A DNA stretch of 64,000 bases from Candidatus Krumholzibacteriota bacterium (GTDB lineage Bacteria; Krumholzibacteriota; Krumholzibacteriia; LZORAL124-64-63). Every line of letters begins with the position of its first letter. The first letter of the stretch is position 1. The translations under genes were made by a program, and so were the position numbers. Under the pieces are notes generated by a model, which had not been told where the DNA came from, searched no databases, and saw only the letters and a list, made by a program, of their open reading frames with translations. The DNA is taken from assembly GCA_022711765.1 (NCBI GenBank), contig JAKLEB010000002.1, positions 548,368 to 612,367 of the forward strand. The letters are read 5' to 3'. Below, piece by piece: positions 10,784 to 19,376 of this stretch.

Positions 10784-10958
10784 GCTGAAGGTCACCCAGA
10801 TCAAGAGCACGGTCGGCCGGCCGCATCCGCACCGGCGCGTGATCGCGGCGCTGGGGCTGCGGCATCACCAGATGACCGTCATTCACGAGGACACGCCGAC
10901 GATCCGCGGGATGCTGCAGAAGGTGCGGCACCTGGTCCGGGTCGAAGAGGTGAAGTGA
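10776..10958 (+). CDS. rpmD: 50S ribosomal protein L30
   Basis: L30 is a small non-universal 50S protein. The 60-aa product has the family pattern [32 protein letters not shown] in outline, ending in the [14 protein letters not shown] segment. Its ATG lies inside the end of rpsE (8-bp overlap) with AGGAGG just upstream, pointing to coupled translation. Confidence 0.96.
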   Translation: MSKLKVTQIKSTVGRPHPHRRVIAALGLRHHQMTVIHEDTPTIRGMLQKVRHLVRVEEVK

Positions 10959-10959
10959 C

Positions 10960-11412
10960 ATGCTGAAGCTGAACGAGATCGGGATGCCCCGCGGCGCCAA
11001 CCGCGATACGAAGCGCCGCGGCCGCGGCATCGGGTCCGGACAGGGCAAGACCGGCGGGCGCGGCAACAAGGGTCAGAAGGCCCGGTCCGGCGGCGGCGTG
11101 CCGCCCTGGTTCGAGGGTGGCCAGATGCCGCTGAACCGCCGGCTGCCCAAGCGCGGCTTCACGAACATCTTCAAGACGCAGTTCCAGCTCGTGAACCTCG
11201 ATCAGCTCGAGGACCGGTTCGCGGCCGGACAGAAGGTCGACGCCCTCGCGCTGGCCGAGGCCGGCCTGGTCCGTCACCCCGACCGGCCGGTGAAGCTGCT
11301 GGGCCGCGGGGCGATCGCCAAGGCGCTCACCGTCGAGGTGACCCGGGCCAGCCAGGCAGCCATCAAGGCCATCGAGGCCGCCGGCGGCTCGGTGACCGTC
11401 CAGGAACAATAG
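10960..11412 (+). CDS. rplO: 50S ribosomal protein L15
   Basis: L15 is a late-assembly 50S protein. The 150-aa product has the Gly/Arg-rich N-terminal arm (RRGRGIGSGQGKTGGRGNKGQKARSGG in outline) and the FEGGQMPL-RRLPKRGF core, ending in the IEAAGG-V block of the C-terminal domain. The start lies one base after the rpmD stop. Confidence 0.97.
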   Translation: MLKLNEIGMPRGANRDTKRRGRGIGSGQGKTGGRGNKGQKARSGGGVPPWFEGGQMPLNRRLPKRGFTNIFKTQFQLVNLDQLEDRFAAGQKVDALALAEAGLVRHPDRPVKLLGRGAIAKALTVEVTRASQAAIKAIEAAGGSVTVQEQ

Positions 11413-11455
11413 GAATGGACCTGCAAGCGCGCACGAACCAGCAAAGGAAACAGCC

Positions 11456-12763
11456 TTGAATATCGCCGGCAGCTACCAATCGATGTTCAAGATCCCCGAG
11501 TTGAAGCGGCGGATCCTGTTCACGGCGGCCATCCTCGTGGTCTACCGCCTTGGCAGCCACATCCCCGTGCCCGGCATCGACCGCCAGGCGATGGCGGACG
11601 CGTTCGAGCAGCTGCAGGGCACGTTCGCCGGACTCTACGACATGTTCTCCGGCGGCAACCTGGGCAACGCGACGATCTTCGCCCTCGGGATCATGCCCTA
11701 CATCAGCGCCTCGATCATCCTGCAGCTCCTGCAGGCGGTGGTCCCGTATTTCGAGAAGCTGGCCAAGGAAGGCGAGGAGGGCCGCAAGAAGATCACCCAG
11801 ATGACTCGCTACGGCACGGTCCTCCTGGCGCTCATCCAGGCCTTCGGCATGAGCTTCGCGGTCCAGGCCATGGGCGTGGTCGACCCGCTGATGAATCCGT
11901 TCGGCTTCAAACTCATGTTCATCCTGACGCTCACGACCGGCACGCTGTTCGTGATGTGGCTCGGCGAGCAGATCACCGAGCGGGGCATCGGCAACGGCAT
12001 CTCCTTGATCATCTTCATCGGGATCGTCGCGCGCTATCCCACCGACGTCCTGCGCACGATCACCCAGATGAAGGACGGGAACCTCCCCTGGTTCAAGCTG
12101 CTCTTGATCATGGCCTTCATGCTCGCCGTGATCGGCGGCATCATCGCGATCACGCAGGGACAGCGGAAGATCCCGGTGCAGTACGCGAAGAAGATCGTGG
12201 GCCGGCGCGTCCTCGGCGGCGCGAGCACGCACATCCCGATGCGCGTGAACACCGCCGGCGTGATCCCCATCATCTTCGCCCAATCGATCATCATGTTCCC
12301 GGCGACCCTCGGCAACTTCTTCCAGAACAGCGAATTCTGGACGTCGCTCAGCCGGATCTTCTCGCCGCCGCACGCCGTGTACGTCGTGGTCTACTCGGCC
12401 CTGATCATCCTGTTCGCCTACTTCTACACGGCGGTGATCCTGAACCCCCGGGACGTGGCGGACAACCTGAAGAAGAACAGCGGCTTCATCCCGGGCGTGC
12501 GGCCCGGCCCGAAGACCGCCGAGTACATCGACCGTGTCCTAACCCGCGTGACGCTGCCGGGCGCGATCTTCCTGGCCGCCATCGCCATTCTCCCGGACCT
12601 CATGATCTACTACCTCAACGTGCCGTTCTATTTCGGCGGCACGGGCCTCCTGATCGTCGTCGGCGTGGCGCTGGACACCCTGCAGCAAATCGAGTCGCAC
12701 CTGCTCATGCGCCATTACGACGGGTTCATGAACAAGGGTCGCCTGCGGGCCCGGAGAACCTGA
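11456..12763 (+). CDS. secY: Preprotein translocase subunit SecY
   Basis: SecY is the inner-membrane channel for protein export and insertion. The 435-aa product shows about ten hydrophobic segments, the plug-region motif YDMFSGGNLGNATIFALGIMPYISASI, and the loop R of the cytosolic face. The start is TTG at 11456 with AAAGGAAA upstream, giving MNIAGSYQSMFKIPELKRR. It follows rplO by 43 bp as in the spc operon. Adenylate kinase, which often follows secY, is not here; map follows instead. Confidence 0.97.
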   Translation: MNIAGSYQSMFKIPELKRRILFTAAILVVYRLGSHIPVPGIDRQAMADAFEQLQGTFAGLYDMFSGGNLGNATIFALGIMPYISASIILQLLQAVVPYFEKLAKEGEEGRKKITQMTRYGTVLLALIQAFGMSFAVQAMGVVDPLMNPFGFKLMFILTLTTGTLFVMWLGEQITERGIGNGISLIIFIGIVARYPTDVLRTITQMKDGNLPWFKLLLIMAFMLAVIGGIIAITQGQRKIPVQYAKKIVGRRVLGGASTHIPMRVNTAGVIPIIFAQSIIMFPATLGNFFQNSEFWTSLSRIFSPPHAVYVVVYSALIILFAYFYTAVILNPRDVADNLKKNSGFIPGVRPGPKTAEYIDRVLTRVTLPGAIFLAAIAILPDLMIYYLNVPFYFGGTGLLIVVGVALDTLQQIESHLLMRHYDGFMNKGRLRARRT

Positions 12764-12786
12764 GGTGCCTGCATCGTTCGGAGGAA

Positions 12787-12809
12787 GCCGGTCGCCGCGC
12801 AGGACCGGC
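12787..12809 (+). promoter_or_regulatory. Hairpin between secY and map
   Basis: GCCGGTC and GACCGGC form a 7-bp perfect stem around a 9-nt loop, in the 77-nt gap where adk would often sit. There is no T-run after it, so readthrough is expected. Confidence 0.25.
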
Positions 12810-12840
12810 GAGCGGCGGGACGCGGCCGAGAGGCGGCACG

Positions 12841-13635
12841 GTGTCCTGGACTAAGTTGAAGATCCGGCGCAAGTCGCCGGAGCAGATAGAGCACATGGCG
12901 GCCAGCGGCAGGATCCTGGCTGCGGTCTTCCTGGAGGCGCGCAACCTCGTCGCCCCCGGGGTGACCACGGGCGAACTCGATCGGGCTCTGGACGCCATGA
13001 TTCGCGATGCGGGCTGCACGCCGTCGTTCAAGGGGTACCACGGTTTCCCGGCGTCGGCTTGCATCTCGGTGAACGAGGAGGTCGTCCACGGGATCCCGGG
13101 CGACCGGAAGCTCGTGGCCGGCGACATCGTCGGCCTCGACATCGGCCTGATCAAGGACGGCTGGCACGCGGACAGTGCCGAGACGCTGCCGGTGGGCGAG
13201 GTCGACAGCGAGGCGCAGCGGCTCCTGCGGGTGACCGAGGAGGCGCTCTGGCGGGCCATCGCGGCGATCGCTCCCGGCAAGCGGTTGTCGGTGATCGGGA
13301 CGGCGGTGGAGACCCTGGCGCGCGCGCAGGGTTTCGCCGTGGTGGAGACCCTGGTGGGACACGGCATCGGACAGCAGATGCACGAGGACCCCCAGGTGCC
13401 GAACTACCGCTGCTTCAGCATGCCCGACCCCGTCATGGACGAGGGGCTGGTCATCGCCATCGAGCCGATGATCAACGCGGGTGGGAAGCGGGTCGTGACC
13501 TTGCCGGATGGCTGGACGGTCGTGACCGCCGATCGCAAGCTGTCGGCTCATTTCGAGCACACGGTGGCCGTGACGGCCGCCGGGCCCCGGATCCTGACCG
13601 ACCGGCCCCGGTGGGCGTCCCAAGGAGAACGATAG
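12841..13635 (+). CDS. map: Methionine aminopeptidase, type I
   Basis: This cytosolic metalloenzyme removes the N-terminal Met from nascent proteins. The 264-aa product has the full pita-bread fold and all five metal ligands: D100 (GLDIGL), D111 (WHADSAET), H174 (GHGIG), E208 (AIEPM) and E239 (AHFEHT). The substrate-binding His is H84 (VVHGIP). The spacing matches E. coli MetAP closely. GTG 12841 is the likely start, with GAGAGG upstream; TTG 12856 is an alternative. It is followed by infA after one base. Confidence 0.96.
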   Translation: MSWTKLKIRRKSPEQIEHMAASGRILAAVFLEARNLVAPGVTTGELDRALDAMIRDAGCTPSFKGYHGFPASACISVNEEVVHGIPGDRKLVAGDIVGLDIGLIKDGWHADSAETLPVGEVDSEAQRLLRVTEEALWRAIAAIAPGKRLSVIGTAVETLARAQGFAVVETLVGHGIGQQMHEDPQVPNYRCFSMPDPVMDEGLVIAIEPMINAGGKRVVTLPDGWTVVTADRKLSAHFEHTVAVTAAGPRILTDRPRWASQGER

Positions 13636-13636
13636 C

Positions 13637-13855
13637 ATGGCGAAGGAAGAGGGAATCAGCGTCGAGGGAATCGTGATCGAAGCTCTGCCCAACGCCATGT
13701 TCCGGGTCGAGCTCGAGAACGGCCACGTGGTGCTCGCCCATGTCTCCGGCAAGATGCGCATGCACTTCATCCGCATCCTGCCCGGCGACAAGGTGACCGT
13801 GGAGCTGTCGCCCTACGACCTGACCCGCGGGCGCATCACCTACCGGTACAAGTAG
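13637..13855 (+). CDS. infA: Translation initiation factor IF-1
   Basis: IF-1 is the OB-fold factor that blocks the A site during initiation. The 72-aa product is the standard length, with the family blocks [31 protein letters not shown] and the closing [11 protein letters not shown]. Adjacent map and rpmJ give the usual order in lineages lacking adk at this position. Confidence 0.98.
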   Translation: MAKEEGISVEGIVIEALPNAMFRVELENGHVVLAHVSGKMRMHFIRILPGDKVTVELSPYDLTRGRITYRYK

Positions 13856-13873
13856 GCGGCCCTAGGAGGCATC

Positions 13874-13987
13874 ATGAAGGTTCGCAGTTCCGTGAAGAAA
13901 ATCTGCCCCAAGTGCAAGATCATCCGCCGCAAGGGTGTGGTTCGCGTGATCTGCATCAACCGTCGGCACAAGCAGCGGCAGGGGTAG
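13874..13987 (+). CDS. rpmJ: 50S ribosomal protein L36, zinc type
   Basis: A 37-aa product beginning [20 protein letters not shown]. It has the complete zinc ribbon C11, C14, C27 and H32 of the C+ form of L36. AGGAGG lies six bases before the ATG. It sits in the expected place between infA and rpsM. Confidence 0.97.
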   Translation: MKVRSSVKKICPKCKIIRRKGVVRVICINRRHKQRQG

Positions 13988-14064
13988 AGCCTGGGGCGGA
14001 CGGCCGGGCGGCGGCGCAGTCAGCCCGGGCGGCCCGCTGATCGGATGACGAAAGGAGCCAGGAA

Positions 14065-14433
14065 GTGGCACGCATTGCCGGCGTCGACATCCCGAACGAG
14101 AAGCGGATCTCGACGTCCCTGACCTACATCTTCGGGATCGGCCCGTATCGGGCCCGCGAGATCTGCCGCAAGGCGGACATCGATCCGGAACTGAAGACCA
14201 GGGACCTCAACGAGGACCAGACCCGCCGGATCATCGGGATCATCGACAAGGATTACCAGGTGGAAGGTTCCCTGCGCACGGAGCTCTCGATGAACGTCCA
14301 GCGACTGATGGACATCGGGAGCTACCGCGGCCTGCGGCACCGCCGCAAGCTGCCTTGCCGGGGCCAGAACACCAAGAACAACGCGCGCACCCGGAAAGGC
14401 CCGCGCTCGCGGCCCGGCGCGAAGAAGAAGTAG
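14065..14433 (+). CDS. rpsM: 30S ribosomal protein S13
   Basis: S13 contacts the P-site tRNA and the A-site finger in the 30S head. The 122-aa product begins [15 protein letters not shown] (GTG start) and has the YIFGIG, the [30 protein letters not shown] tail block. AAAGGAG lies upstream. It opens the alpha block. Confidence 0.98.
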   Translation: MARIAGVDIPNEKRISTSLTYIFGIGPYRAREICRKADIDPELKTRDLNEDQTRRIIGIIDKDYQVEGSLRTELSMNVQRLMDIGSYRGLRHRRKLPCRGQNTKNNARTRKGPRSRPGAKKK

Positions 14434-14481
14434 CGGCCGGGCGGTAGACGGCGCCGAGAAGGAAGAAACGGGAGGTGTCGA

Positions 14482-14886
14482 GTGGCGACGGCCAAGGACA
14501 AGCGCACGAAAGCGCGCAAGACGAAGAAGCGGAAGTACGACAGCGTGGGCGTCGCCCACATCAAGTCGAGCTTCAACAACACGATCATCACGCTGACCGA
14601 CCTGCAGGGCAACGTCATCACGTGGTCCAGCGGCGGCCACCAGGGTCGCTACAAGGGCAGCCGCAAGTCGACGGCGTTCGCCGCCCAGCTCGCGGCGCGC
14701 TTCTGCGCGCAGGAAGCGATCCAGGGCGGGATGAAGAAGGTCGAGTGCTGGATCAAGGGGCCGGGCTCGGGTCGCGAGGCGGCCGTGCGCAGCCTCAAGG
14801 CCGAGGGCCTCGACGTGATCCGGATCAAGGACTGCACCTCGATCCCTCACAACGGCTGCCGTCCGACCAAGCGGCGCCGGATGTAA
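14482..14886 (+). CDS. rpsK: 30S ribosomal protein S11
   Basis: S11 forms the platform of the 30S subunit. The 134-aa product has the core [15 protein letters not shown], the [18 protein letters not shown] helix and the C-terminal [18 protein letters not shown] block. The start is GTG with GGGAGGTGTCGA upstream. Length is normal. Confidence 0.98.
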   Translation: MATAKDKRTKARKTKKRKYDSVGVAHIKSSFNNTIITLTDLQGNVITWSSGGHQGRYKGSRKSTAFAAQLAARFCAQEAIQGGMKKVECWIKGPGSGREAAVRSLKAEGLDVIRIKDCTSIPHNGCRPTKRRRM

Positions 14887-14943
14887 CTTCGACGAGAGGG
14901 CGCTGCGGCCGCCGGCCGGAGCGCGCCACGGAGGTTTCTTTCA

Positions 14944-15576
14944 ATGGCAAGGTACACCGAGGCGAAGTGCAAGCTTTGCCGCCGCGAGGGGATGAAGCTG
15001 TTCCTCAAGGGCGAGCGCTGCTACTCCAGCAGCTGCGCCATGGAGCGCCGGCCGTACGCGCCGGGGCACCATGGCCGTCGCCGTGGGCGTAAACCCTCGG
15101 ACTACAAGCTCCAGTTGCGCGAGAAGCAGAAAGTGCGCTCGATCTACGGCATCCTGGAGCGCCAGTTCCGCCTCTACTACGCCGAGGCGAACCGTCGCAG
15201 TGGTCCGACTGGCGAGAACCTCTTCAACCTCCTCGAGAAGCGGCTCGACAACGTCGTTTATCGGCTGGGCCTGGCCCCCTCGCGGGACGCCGCCCGGCAG
15301 CTCGTCCGCCACAAGCACGTGCTCGTGGAGGGCCAGGTGTGCGACATCCCCAGCGCGCAGCTGCGGCTGGGCCAGCAGGTGAGCATCCGGCCCCTGAGCC
15401 GGAACATCCCCATGATCCTCGAGGCGGTCAAGAACACCGCCCGGCGCGAGCGTCTGCCCTTCGTGATGGTGGACGAGCAGAACCTGGCGGGTCAGCTCGT
15501 CGCCGAGCCTCGGCTCAGCGACCTGCCGGTCCCGATCCAGGAGAACCTGATCGTGGAGCTCTACTCGAAGGTCTAG
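14944..15576 (+). CDS. rpsD: 30S ribosomal protein S4, zinc type
   Basis: S4 starts 30S assembly and can repress the alpha operon. The 210-aa product has an N-terminal zinc site, C9, C12, C26 and C31, then the YAPG-HG-R region and the S4 RNA-binding domain ([30 protein letters not shown]). Length fits. GGAGG lies ten bases upstream of the ATG. Confidence 0.98.
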   Translation: [210 protein letters not shown]

Positions 15577-15602
15577 CCTGATCGCTGAGCGGAAGGGATG
15601 GA

Positions 15603-16607
15603 ATGGACATGCGCTGGGTCAACATGTTGATGCCCGACGGGGTGAAGGTGAAAACGGAATCCCAGACGGCGACCTTCGCCGAGTTGGAGGTCGCTCCCCT
15701 GGAAGGCGGCTTCGGACACACGCTGGGCACGGCCTTGCGGCGGACCTTGCTTTCGAGCATTCACGGCCACGCCATCACCGCGGTCCACATCGAGGGCGTG
15801 CCGCACGAGATGAGCACCCTCCCGAACGTCCTCGAGGACGTGACGGACATCGTCCTGAACCTCAAGCAGGTGGTCTTCGCCCTGTCCGACGCGCCGTCCG
15901 GCTGGGCGACCATCGAGGCGGCCAATCCCGGCCCGGTGACCGCGGGCATGATCCAGGGGCACCCCGACCTGGTCATCTGCAATCCGGACCTCGTGATCTG
16001 CCACCTGACCGAGGCCGGCCGGTTCGCGGCCCGCGTCTACATCGACCTGGGCCGGGGCTACGTCGATCGCGAGGCGCACGAGATCCCGGACGAGGCGATC
16101 GGCGTCATCCGGCTCGACGCCAATTTCTCGCCGATCAAGAAGGTGGCCTACCGGGTGCAGGACACGCGCGTCGGCCAGCGGACGGACTACGACAAGCTGA
16201 TCCTCGAGATCACCACCAACGGGGCGATCCGGCCGGAAGACGCCATCGGCTTCGCCGCCAAGCTGCTCAAGGATCATTTCCAGGTCTTCATCAACTTCGA
16301 CGAGGCGCCGATCGACGCCCAGGAGATCGAGGTCGACGAGGAGCAGGAGCGCCAGATCGAGCTGCTCGCGCGCAGCGTGGAGGAACTGGAGCTGTCGGTC
16401 CGCTCGGCGAACTGCCTGAAGAGCGGCAACATCCAGACCATCTACGATCTGGTCACGAAGACCGAGAGCGAGATGCTGAAGTTCCGGAACTTCGGCCGCA
16501 AGAGTCTGAACGAGATCGCGGAGATCCTGGAGGGCATGAACCTCGGCTTCGGCATGACCTTCGCCGAGGAGATCGCCGAGCAAGTCAAGACCAGGGTCGG
16601 GGCTTAA
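15603..16607 (+). CDS. rpoA: RNA polymerase alpha subunit
   Basis: Alpha dimerises to nucleate RNA polymerase assembly and its C-terminal domain binds UP elements and activators. The 334-aa product has the N-terminal dimer domain ([22 protein letters not shown]) and a C-terminal HhH domain from about residue 255 ([21 protein letters not shown], then [11 protein letters not shown]). Length is typical. It sits between rpsD and rplQ as in most bacteria. Confidence 0.98.
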   Translation: MDMRWVNMLMPDGVKVKTESQTATFAELEVAPLEGGFGHTLGTALRRTLLSSIHGHAITAVHIEGVPHEMSTLPNVLEDVTDIVLNLKQVVFALSDAPSGWATIEAANPGPVTAGMIQGHPDLVICNPDLVICHLTEAGRFAARVYIDLGRGYVDREAHEIPDEAIGVIRLDANFSPIKKVAYRVQDTRVGQRTDYDKLILEITTNGAIRPEDAIGFAAKLLKDHFQVFINFDEAPIDAQEIEVDEEQERQIELLARSVEELELSVRSANCLKSGNIQTIYDLVTKTESEMLKFRNFGRKSLNEIAEILEGMNLGFGMTFAEEIAEQVKTRVGA

Positions 16608-16619
16608 GGACGGAGAGTC

Positions 16620-17156
16620 ATGCGACACAACTACAGCGGCCGTAAACTGAGCCGCACGTCCGCGCATCGCAAGATGCTGTACCGCAACCTGGTGACCGCC
16701 CTCTTCGAGCACGAGCGCATCCAGACGACGGCCATCAAGGCCAAGGAAGCGCGGTCGCTCGCCGAGAAGCTGATCACCTTCGCCAAGCGTGGCGACCTGC
16801 ACGCGCGCCGCCAGGCCGCGCGCAAGGTCAACGATCCGCAGGTCCTGCGCAAGCTGTTCGACGAGATCGCGCCGCGGTACGCGGAGCGCCCGGGCGGCTA
16901 CACGCGCATCCTCCGGCTCAGCGGCGGGCGCAAGGGCGACAACGCGGAGATGGCGATCCTCGAGCTGGTCGACAGCTCGGTGCGGCCCAAGTCCCTGGAC
17001 ACCCGGAAGCGGAAGCAAGCGCGGCGGATCCTCAAGGCCGAGGAGAAGGCGGAGGCCAAGGCCGCCCTGCTCGAGGCCGCCGAGGAGCGCGAGCACGCCG
17101 CCGAGGAGCCGGAGGCCGAGACGGGGGCGTCCGAACCCGAAGACGAGCAGAAATAG
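16620..17156 (+). CDS. rplQ: 50S ribosomal protein L17 with acidic C-terminal tail
   Basis: L17 is a 50S protein near the tunnel exit. The 178-aa product begins [20 protein letters not shown] and its core ends near residue 120 with the GGYTRI and [13 protein letters not shown] segments. The last 55-60 residues are Glu/Ala-rich and likely helical or disordered, making it longer than the E. coli protein (127). It is the last gene of the superoperon; a terminator follows. Confidence 0.97.
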   Translation: MRHNYSGRKLSRTSAHRKMLYRNLVTALFEHERIQTTAIKAKEARSLAEKLITFAKRGDLHARRQAARKVNDPQVLRKLFDEIAPRYAERPGGYTRILRLSGGRKGDNAEMAILELVDSSVRPKSLDTRKRKQARRILKAEEKAEAKAALLEAAEEREHAAEEPEAETGASEPEDEQK

Positions 17157-17166
17157 CTGGTTCCGT

Positions 17167-17226
17167 CCGCCGCGCGACGCGGCGGCCCGGCAGGCGAGGA
17201 CCCCGATCGGAAGACCGGGGTCCTTT
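17167..17226 (+). terminator. Terminator after the ribosomal superoperon
   Basis: Two hairpins lie just past rplQ. The first, 17167-17185, is a perfect 8-bp stem CCGCCGCG/CGCGGCGG with a 3-nt loop. The second, 17197-17224, pairs AGGACCCCG with CGGGGTCCT around a 10-nt loop and ends in CTTTG. The T-run is short, but the position and stem strength support intrinsic termination. Confidence 0.7.
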
Positions 17227-17283
17227 GCGCGCCCGGCGGCCGGCCGGGCCACGGCGTCCCGCGCCGCGAGCGCCAGGCGAGGC

Positions 17284-17312
17284 TGGACAATCACCGCGTG
17301 CGGGGTCATCTT
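17284..17312 (+). promoter_or_regulatory. Candidate promoter for fabH
   Basis: TGGACA at 17284-17289 and CATCTT at 17307-17312 are 17 bases apart, 45 bases upstream of the fabH ATG and after the ribosomal terminator. This fits a housekeeping sigma promoter, but it is a weak-consensus call from sequence only. Confidence 0.35.
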
Positions 17313-17357
17313 TGACGGGCATCGCGCGCAGTCGCGGACCCGAACCGAAAGGACGCC

Positions 17358-18368
17358 ATGACGGCACGGACGCTCTACGCCGCCGGCATCACCGGCACCG
17401 GCATGTCCTTCCCCGACAAGGTCCTCACCAACCGGGCTCTCGAGCAGATGGTCGAAACCAACGACGACTGGATCGTCGAGCGCACGGGCATCAAGGAACG
17501 GCGAATCTGCGAGCCCGGCGTGCCCGCCTCGGTCCACGGCATCGCGGCCGCGCGGCAGGCGCTCGCGATGGCCAAGGCGGATCCGGCCGAGATCGACCTC
17601 ATCGTCGTGCCGACGGTCACTCCGGACATGATGTTCCCGAGCACGTGCTGCATCATCCAGAACGCGCTCGGCTGCAAGAATGCCTGGGGCTACGACCTCG
17701 TGGCCGCCTGCAGCAGCTTCATCTTCGCGCTGCAGACCGTGCGCGCGCAGATCGAGGCGGGCGCGGTCCGGAAGGCGCTGGTGATCGGCACCGAGGTCAT
17801 GTCGTCGATCACCGACTACACCGACCGCAACACCTGCATCCTCTTCGGCGACGGCGCCGGCGCCGTCGTCGTCGAGCGCCTGCCCGCCGGGCGCCAGGGC
17901 ATCCTCGACCATCTCCATTTCATCGACGGCACCGGTGGACAGTTCCTGTACATGCCGGCGGGCGGCAGCCTCCATCCCGCGTCGGCCGAGACGGTCGCGC
18001 GGCGGATGCACTACATCAAGCAGGAGGGCCGCGAGGTCTACAAGTTCGCGGTGAAGGGCATGGCCAGCGCCACCGAGCAGATCCTCGCGCGCAACCAGCT
18101 GACCGGCCGCGACGTCAAGCTCTTCGTCCCCCACCAGGCGAACTTGCGCATCATCGAGGGTGTCGCCAGGCGCGTCGGTCTCGCCGACGAGCAGGTCGCG
18201 GTCACCATCGATCGCTTCGGCAACACCACCAGCGCGACGATTCCCTCGGCGCTGCACATCTACCGCGAGCGCGGCGTGCTGCAGCCGGGGGACGTCGTCG
18301 TCCTCTGCGCGTTCGGCGCCGGTTTCACCTGGGGCGCCACGCTCCTGCGCTGGACCGTCGGAGCCTGA
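17358..18368 (+). CDS. fabH: 3-oxoacyl-ACP synthase III family (FabH-like)
   Basis: FabH condenses an acyl-CoA with malonyl-ACP to start fatty-acid synthesis. The 336-aa thiolase-fold product has the complete triad: C118 (AACSSF), H259 (PHQANLR) and N289 (GNTTSAT). It also has the family close GAGFTWGA. Length is normal. No plsX, acpP or fabD lies nearby, so assignment to the initiating enzyme rather than a secondary KAS III rests on the overall match. AAAGGACGCC precedes the ATG. Confidence 0.9.
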   Translation: MTARTLYAAGITGTGMSFPDKVLTNRALEQMVETNDDWIVERTGIKERRICEPGVPASVHGIAAARQALAMAKADPAEIDLIVVPTVTPDMMFPSTCCIIQNALGCKNAWGYDLVAACSSFIFALQTVRAQIEAGAVRKALVIGTEVMSSITDYTDRNTCILFGDGAGAVVVERLPAGRQGILDHLHFIDGTGGQFLYMPAGGSLHPASAETVARRMHYIKQEGREVYKFAVKGMASATEQILARNQLTGRDVKLFVPHQANLRIIEGVARRVGLADEQVAVTIDRFGNTTSATIPSALHIYRERGVLQPGDVVVLCAFGAGFTWGATLLRWTVGA

Positions 18369-18404
18369 TCGCGGGCCCCGCGCGGGCCGAGACCGAGGGG
18401 CGCC

Positions 18405-19376
18405 ATGATCGAGGTCCGCAACCTGACCCGACACTACGGCACGATCCTCGCCCTGGACGACGTGAGCTTCCACGTCGCCCAGGGCGAGATCGCCGGCTTC
18501 CTCGGGCCCAACGGCGCGGGCAAATCCACCTGCCTGAAGATCCTCACGGGCAGTCTGGCGCCGGGCGCCGGCGGCGCGCGCGTCGGCGGCCTCGACGTGG
18601 TCGCCGATCCGCTCGCGGCGCGACGTCACGTCGGGTTTTTGCCCGAGAACGTGCCGCTCTATCCGGAGGGCACGGTCCGCGAGCTCCTGCGCTTCGTGGC
18701 CGACCTCAAGCACGTCCCGCGCGCCGGGCGCGACGCGCAGCTCGACGACATCATGGCGCGCTGCGGGCTCGACGGCATGGCCGACCGTCTGGTCGGGCAC
18801 CTCTCCAAGGGCTACCGGCAGCGCACGGGTCTCGCCCAGGCGCTGGTGGGGGATCCGCCGGTGCTGGTCCTGGACGAGCCCACGAGCGGACTCGACCCGC
18901 ACCAGATCGTCGAGATCCGCGAGCTCATCCGCGGTTTTCGCGGCCACAAGACCGTGCTGCTCTCGAGCCACCTCCTCGCCGAGGTGAGCCAGGTCTGCGA
19001 GCGGGTCCTGATCCTCGATCGCGGCCGGCTCGTGTGCGAGGAGCGCGCGGAGAACCTGAAGGACCAGGACGGCGCCTCGACGATCGTCCTGACCTGGGAG
19101 GGCAACCGCGAGGAAGTCGCGCGGGCGTTGACCGAGGTGGCCGGCGAGGGCGCCGTCCGGTTGACCGCGCAGGGCGCCGAGATCGCGATCGCCGGCAGCG
19201 CCGTGGAGATCAAGCCGCGACTGGTCGAATCCGTCCTGCGCGCCGGAGGCCGGCTGCAGGGCCTGGAGGACCGCGGCCCGACGCTGGAAGACCTGTTCCT
19301 GCGCCTGACGGGGGCGGCTCCGGCCGAGCCGGGCGCGGCGGGGGAACGGCCCGCGCCGCCGGAGGTCCAGCCGTGA
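18405..19376 (+). CDS. ABC transporter ATP-binding protein (GldA/NatA-like)
   Basis: The 323-aa cytosolic ATPase has Walker A GPNGAGKST (residues 34-42), an LSKGYRQR signature, Walker B VLVLDEPTSGLD and the switch His in LLSSHLLAEV. A C-terminal extension of about 90 residues is typical of the GldA/NosF-type exporter ATPases. Its stop overlaps the next start (GTGA), so it is coupled to the permease-GldG fusion. In Bacteroidota GldA-GldF-GldG form an ABC complex; similar sets occur widely outside gliding bacteria. The substrate is unknown. Confidence 0.9.
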   Translation: MIEVRNLTRHYGTILALDDVSFHVAQGEIAGFLGPNGAGKSTCLKILTGSLAPGAGGARVGGLDVVADPLAARRHVGFLPENVPLYPEGTVRELLRFVADLKHVPRAGRDAQLDDIMARCGLDGMADRLVGHLSKGYRQRTGLAQALVGDPPVLVLDEPTSGLDPHQIVEIRELIRGFRGHKTVLLSSHLLAEVSQVCERVLILDRGRLVCEERAENLKDQDGASTIVLTWEGNREEVARALTEVAGEGAVRLTAQGAEIAIAGSAVEIKPRLVESVLRAGGRLQGLEDRGPTLEDLFLRLTGAAPAEPGAAGERPAPPEVQP

